Assembly: GCA_902477645.1 (NCBI GenBank)
Contig: CABSIA010000111.1
Coordinates: 1-10,298 of the forward strand
Length of the DNA: 10,298 nucleotides
Direction of reading: 5' to 3'
DNA from: an uncultured Prevotella sp.
GTDB lineage: Bacteria > Bacteroidota > Bacteroidia > Bacteroidales > Bacteroidaceae
Shown: in pieces, positions 8,117-10,298 of the stretch
Numbering within the stretch: the stretch's first letter is position 1
Layout of the letters: each line of letters starts with the position of its first letter
Notes under the pieces: generated by a model
The model's database searches: none
The model's input: only the letters and a program-made list of their open reading frames with translations
Told to the model about the DNA's origin: nothing
Translations under genes and position numbers: made by a program

Positions 8117-9817
8117 ATGAATTACAAAATAAAAAATATATTTCTGGCGGGAATGCTGACCGTTACCGCCTCCTCATGTTCCGACTTTCTGGACATTGCC
8201 CCTCTCAATGACATTGTACAGGACAAGTTTTGGAACAGTGAGAGCGATGTGGAGAACATCGTGGCAGGATGCTACTCGGCTATGCAGTCGCAGGCTGTGG
8301 TGGAGAGGATGATGGCGTGGGGTGAGTTCCGCTCCGACAACATAACGGGAGGAACAAACTACCAGAACAACGAGAGCCTCTCAAACCTGCTGAAAGAGAA
8401 TATCACAGCGAAGAATGTTTATACCGAATGGGCAACGTTCTACGACATCATCAACCGTTGCAATGTGGTGCTTGAGTATGCGCCACAGGTGGCAGAGAAA
8501 GACCCTAACTTCACCGAAAGTGAGCTAAGAGCCACTGAAGCCGAGGTGACAGTGCTGCGCGACATGTGCTATTTCTACCTCATCAAGGCTTTCCGCGACG
8601 TACCATTCTCCACGGAGGCTTTCCTGAGCGACACTCAGAAGATGGACATTCCGGCAACACCGTTCTACACTGTGCTCGACAGTCTTGTCAACGACCTCGA
8701 GAGAGTGAAACCATACGCCGTGAGCAAATATCCTGTATCAAAGCCCAAATACCAATATGCCCGCATAACACAGCAGACCATAAACGCCCTGCTCTGCGAG
8801 ATGTATTTGTGGAAGAAGGATTACGCAAATTGTGTGAGATATGCCGACCTCGTGATTGACGATAAGATAAATGAGTATGAGCAAAAATATAAAAATATCG
8901 GCTCGAGCTACGTTAAGCTCTACAATGGCTTTCCTCTCTTATCTGATGAGGGATTTTCTTCCAAAGGCAATTTTTTCAACTTAATATTCAGCGACATGAT
9001 GGATGGCGGCTCGTTTGAAAGCATCTTCGAGCTGGAATATGATAGAGACGAGACGATGATAAAGAATGGGGCGGTGAGCTATTATTATGGCAACCAGACC
9101 ACTTATCCCGGCATTGTAAAACCGGCAGAATTTATCTCATCTGACGTAAGCAACGACCTGTACAAGGTATTCAACGACAAATTTGATGTCCGTTATTACG
9201 CCAATCTCGGAACCGCCGGCTCTTCGCAGTATGCAATAAGCAAATATGCCAACAGGTCTATTTCTGTGCAGGTTACCAGTTCCGGAATTTCAAGCATGAG
9301 CGGCAGCTACTATACAGAGAACAACTGCTACGCCAATTGGATTCTCTACCGTCTCACGGACATCATGCTGCTGAAGGCTGAGGCACTAACACAACAGGTG
9401 ATAGAGGGCGATAGCGAGCGTAACCAGGAATTGCTGCACGAGGCGTTCGACATCGTGTCGGCAGTTAACGAGCGCGCGTGCTGTGGGTCCACCTACACTC
9501 CGCTGTCGTTCGACTCATATAGCAGCAAGACTCAAATGGAGAACCTTGTGATGGAAGAGCGCCAGCGCGAGTTGATGTTCGAGGGCAAAAGATGGTTCGA
9601 CCTTGTGCGTCGCTCATTGCGCGACGGCAACACAAACTATCTGGTAAGTCAGGTCTCACGCCGTGGCTCCGACAATGCCAGTGTCGTACAGAGCAAGCTG
9701 GCGCGTATGGATGCCATCTTCTGGCCTTACAACCTCGAAGAGTTGAAAGTGAACAAAAACTTGAAGCAGAACCCCGCATTCGGCAGCGGTGAGGACAGCT
9801 CATACGAAAAGAATTAA
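8117..9817 (+). CDS. SusD/RagB-family outer-membrane nutrient-binding lipoprotein, 566 aa
   Basis: I place the start at 8117 rather than the in-frame ATG at 8069. The 8117 start gives a proper lipoprotein signal (MNYKIKNIFLAG, lipobox ASSC with Cys21, then SDFLD) and follows an A-rich leader. The earlier ATG adds 16 hydrophobic residues and sits inside the gap's stem-loop. After Cys21 the chain shows the SusD N-terminal pattern (FLDIAPLNDIVQDKFW, then GEFRSDNI) and a helical TPR-like region to about residue 280. A C-terminal RagB/SusD half follows, with the family signature EERQRELMFEGKRWFDLVRR (~479-498). Length is typical. SusD proteins sit on the cell surface as the hinged lid of SusC and capture ligand. 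The 100-base gap to susC is longer than usual, but strand, order and family pairing make them partners. Ligand is unknown. Confidence 0.95.
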   Translation: MNYKIKNIFLAGMLTVTASSCSDFLDIAPLNDIVQDKFWNSESDVENIVAGCYSAMQSQAVVERMMAWGEFRSDNITGGTNYQNNESLSNLLKENITAKNVYTEWATFYDIINRCNVVLEYAPQVAEKDPNFTESELRATEAEVTVLRDMCYFYLIKAFRDVPFSTEAFLSDTQKMDIPATPFYTVLDSLVNDLERVKPYAVSKYPVSKPKYQYARITQQTINALLCEMYLWKKDYANCVRYADLVIDDKINEYEQKYKNIGSSYVKLYNGFPLLSDEGFSSKGNFFNLIFSDMMDGGSFESIFELEYDRDETMIKNGAVSYYYGNQTTYPGIVKPAEFISSDVSNDLYKVFNDKFDVRYYANLGTAGSSQYAISKYANRSISVQVTSSGISSMSGSYYTENNCYANWILYRLTDIMLLKAEALTQQVIEGDSERNQELLHEAFDIVSAVNERACCGSTYTPLSFDSYSSKTQMENLVMEERQRELMFEGKRWFDLVRRSLRDGNTNYLVSQVSRRGSDNASVVQSKLARMDAIFWPYNLEELKVNKNLKQNPAFGSGEDSSYEKN

Positions 9818-9909
9818 AAATTACGATTTATGAATTACGAATTGTCGGCTACGCCGATGTAAAATTTTAAAATTAATAATTTAAAATCGCAGTGAAGCGA
9901 GAACAATTC
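9818..9909. repeat. Intergenic repeat-like element with three small palindromes
   Basis: The 119 bases between susD and the next gene contain no ORF of note but are highly structured. AATTACGA occurs twice, 14 bases apart (9819 and 9833). TCGGC-TAC-GCCGA forms a tight hairpin at 9845-9857. ATTTTAAA (9864-9871) and TTTAAAAT (9880-9887) are inverted, 8 bases apart. TCGC and GCGA (9887-9900) form a third stem. GAATTGT (9839-9845) and ACAATTC (9903-9909) bracket the latter part as an inverted pair. AT-rich flanks around a GC-rich mini-hairpin are common in dispersed intergenic repeats of Bacteroides and Prevotella. No T-run follows the hairpin, so I do not call a terminator. Confidence 0.5.
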
Positions 9910-9936
9910 AAAATTCTAAACTCAAAATTCAAGACG

Positions 9937-10298
9937 ATGAAAAAGTTATTAAAGTATATAATGATTTTGTTGGCAGTCTGCTGGACGGCTGGAATGTCTG
10001 TCAGCTGTTCTGATGAGCCAGACACATCAAATTTTTACACATTCAAGGGAGAGATGATATCCGACTATCTCAATAGCCGTCCGCAGTTCAGCATGTTCAA
10101 GGACGTGGTTGAGCGTGCGGGAATGATGGATCTTCTCTCTGCCTACGGAGCATATACATGTTTCCCGCCAACAAACAATGCGTTCAGCGCATATCTCAGC
10201 GAGAGAGGGCTGTCATCAATCAGCCAGCTTTCTGATGCCGACTGTGACACCATCACCCGTACACACCTCGTACGCAACATGTATGCCACCGCAGATAT
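9937..10298 (+). CDS. Second fasciclin-domain lipoprotein (3' partial)
   Basis: An ATG at 9937 opens a frame that runs off the window end after 120 full codons. It starts MKKLLKYIMILLAVCW and has a lipobox MSVSC with Cys24, followed by SDE, an acidic stretch like the lipoprotein export signal of Bacteroidetes surface proteins. From about residue 36 the chain follows the FAS1 pattern: an amphipathic opening (GEMISDYLNSRPQFSMFKDV), GMMDLLSAYGAYTCFPPTNNAFSAYL (~63-85) as the beta-strand and PTNxAF hallmark, and a THLVRN segment where FAS1 domains have their conserved His. It is not a copy of the 873-residue protein, since signal and spacing differ, so the two are diverged relatives. Its place after susD suggests that fasciclin lipoproteins bracket the importer. 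How many modules follow cannot be seen. Confidence 0.85.
   Translation, partial: MKKLLKYIMILLAVCWTAGMSVSCSDEPDTSNFYTFKGEMISDYLNSRPQFSMFKDVVERAGMMDLLSAYGAYTCFPPTNNAFSAYLSERGLSSISQLSDADCDTITRTHLVRNMYATAD

Noticed and set aside
9845..9857. Hairpin after susD as an intrinsic terminator
   Set aside because: The stem has only five pairs and is followed by ATGTAAAATTTT rather than a T-run, so a repeat element is the better reading.

Overview
The window reads as part of a Bacteroidota (order Bacteroidales) chromosome, most like Prevotella or a relative. The signs are an adjacent SusC/SusD pair, surface-type lipoprotein signal peptides, a C-terminal tail resembling a type IX secretion sorting domain, A-rich start regions, and short AT-rich gaps holding degenerate repeats. 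Genus is inferred from style only. All five genes lie on the + strand and fill almost the whole window; no gap exceeds about 120 bases. No RNA gene, transposon, CRISPR array or regulator gene is visible.

Layout: (1) 1-2003, the 3' part of a large secreted protein: end of a discoidin-like (F5/8 type C) domain, a HEGIH zinc-metallopeptidase-like core, a beta-rich domain and a T9SS-like tail. (2) 2004-2067, an AT-only gap with iterated TTATAA. (3) 2068-4689, a lipoprotein with about four divergent fasciclin (FAS1) modules. (4) 4693-8016, a SusC-type TonB-dependent transporter, 3 bases after the previous stop, with a perfect Shine-Dalgarno formed by that gene's last codons. (5) 8017-8116, an unusually long susC-susD gap with a 13-base tandem repeat and an inverted repeat. 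(6) 8117-9817, a SusD/RagB surface lipoprotein. (7) 9818-9936, a repeat-like gap with three small palindromes. (8) 9937 to the window end, the 5' part of a second FAS1 lipoprotein.

Working model (inference): SusC and SusD form an outer-membrane importer. The FAS1 lipoproteins on either side are surface-exposed partners that bind a ligand, the matrix, or the SusCD complex. The secreted HEGIH protein upstream may act on a protein or glycoprotein substrate. No glycoside hydrolase, polysaccharide lyase, sulfatase, or sensor/sigma regulator is visible here, so this is not a textbook polysaccharide utilization locus within the window, although such genes could lie outside it. The fasciclin-SusC-SusD-fasciclin arrangement beside a putative secreted metallopeptidase is the most interesting aspect.
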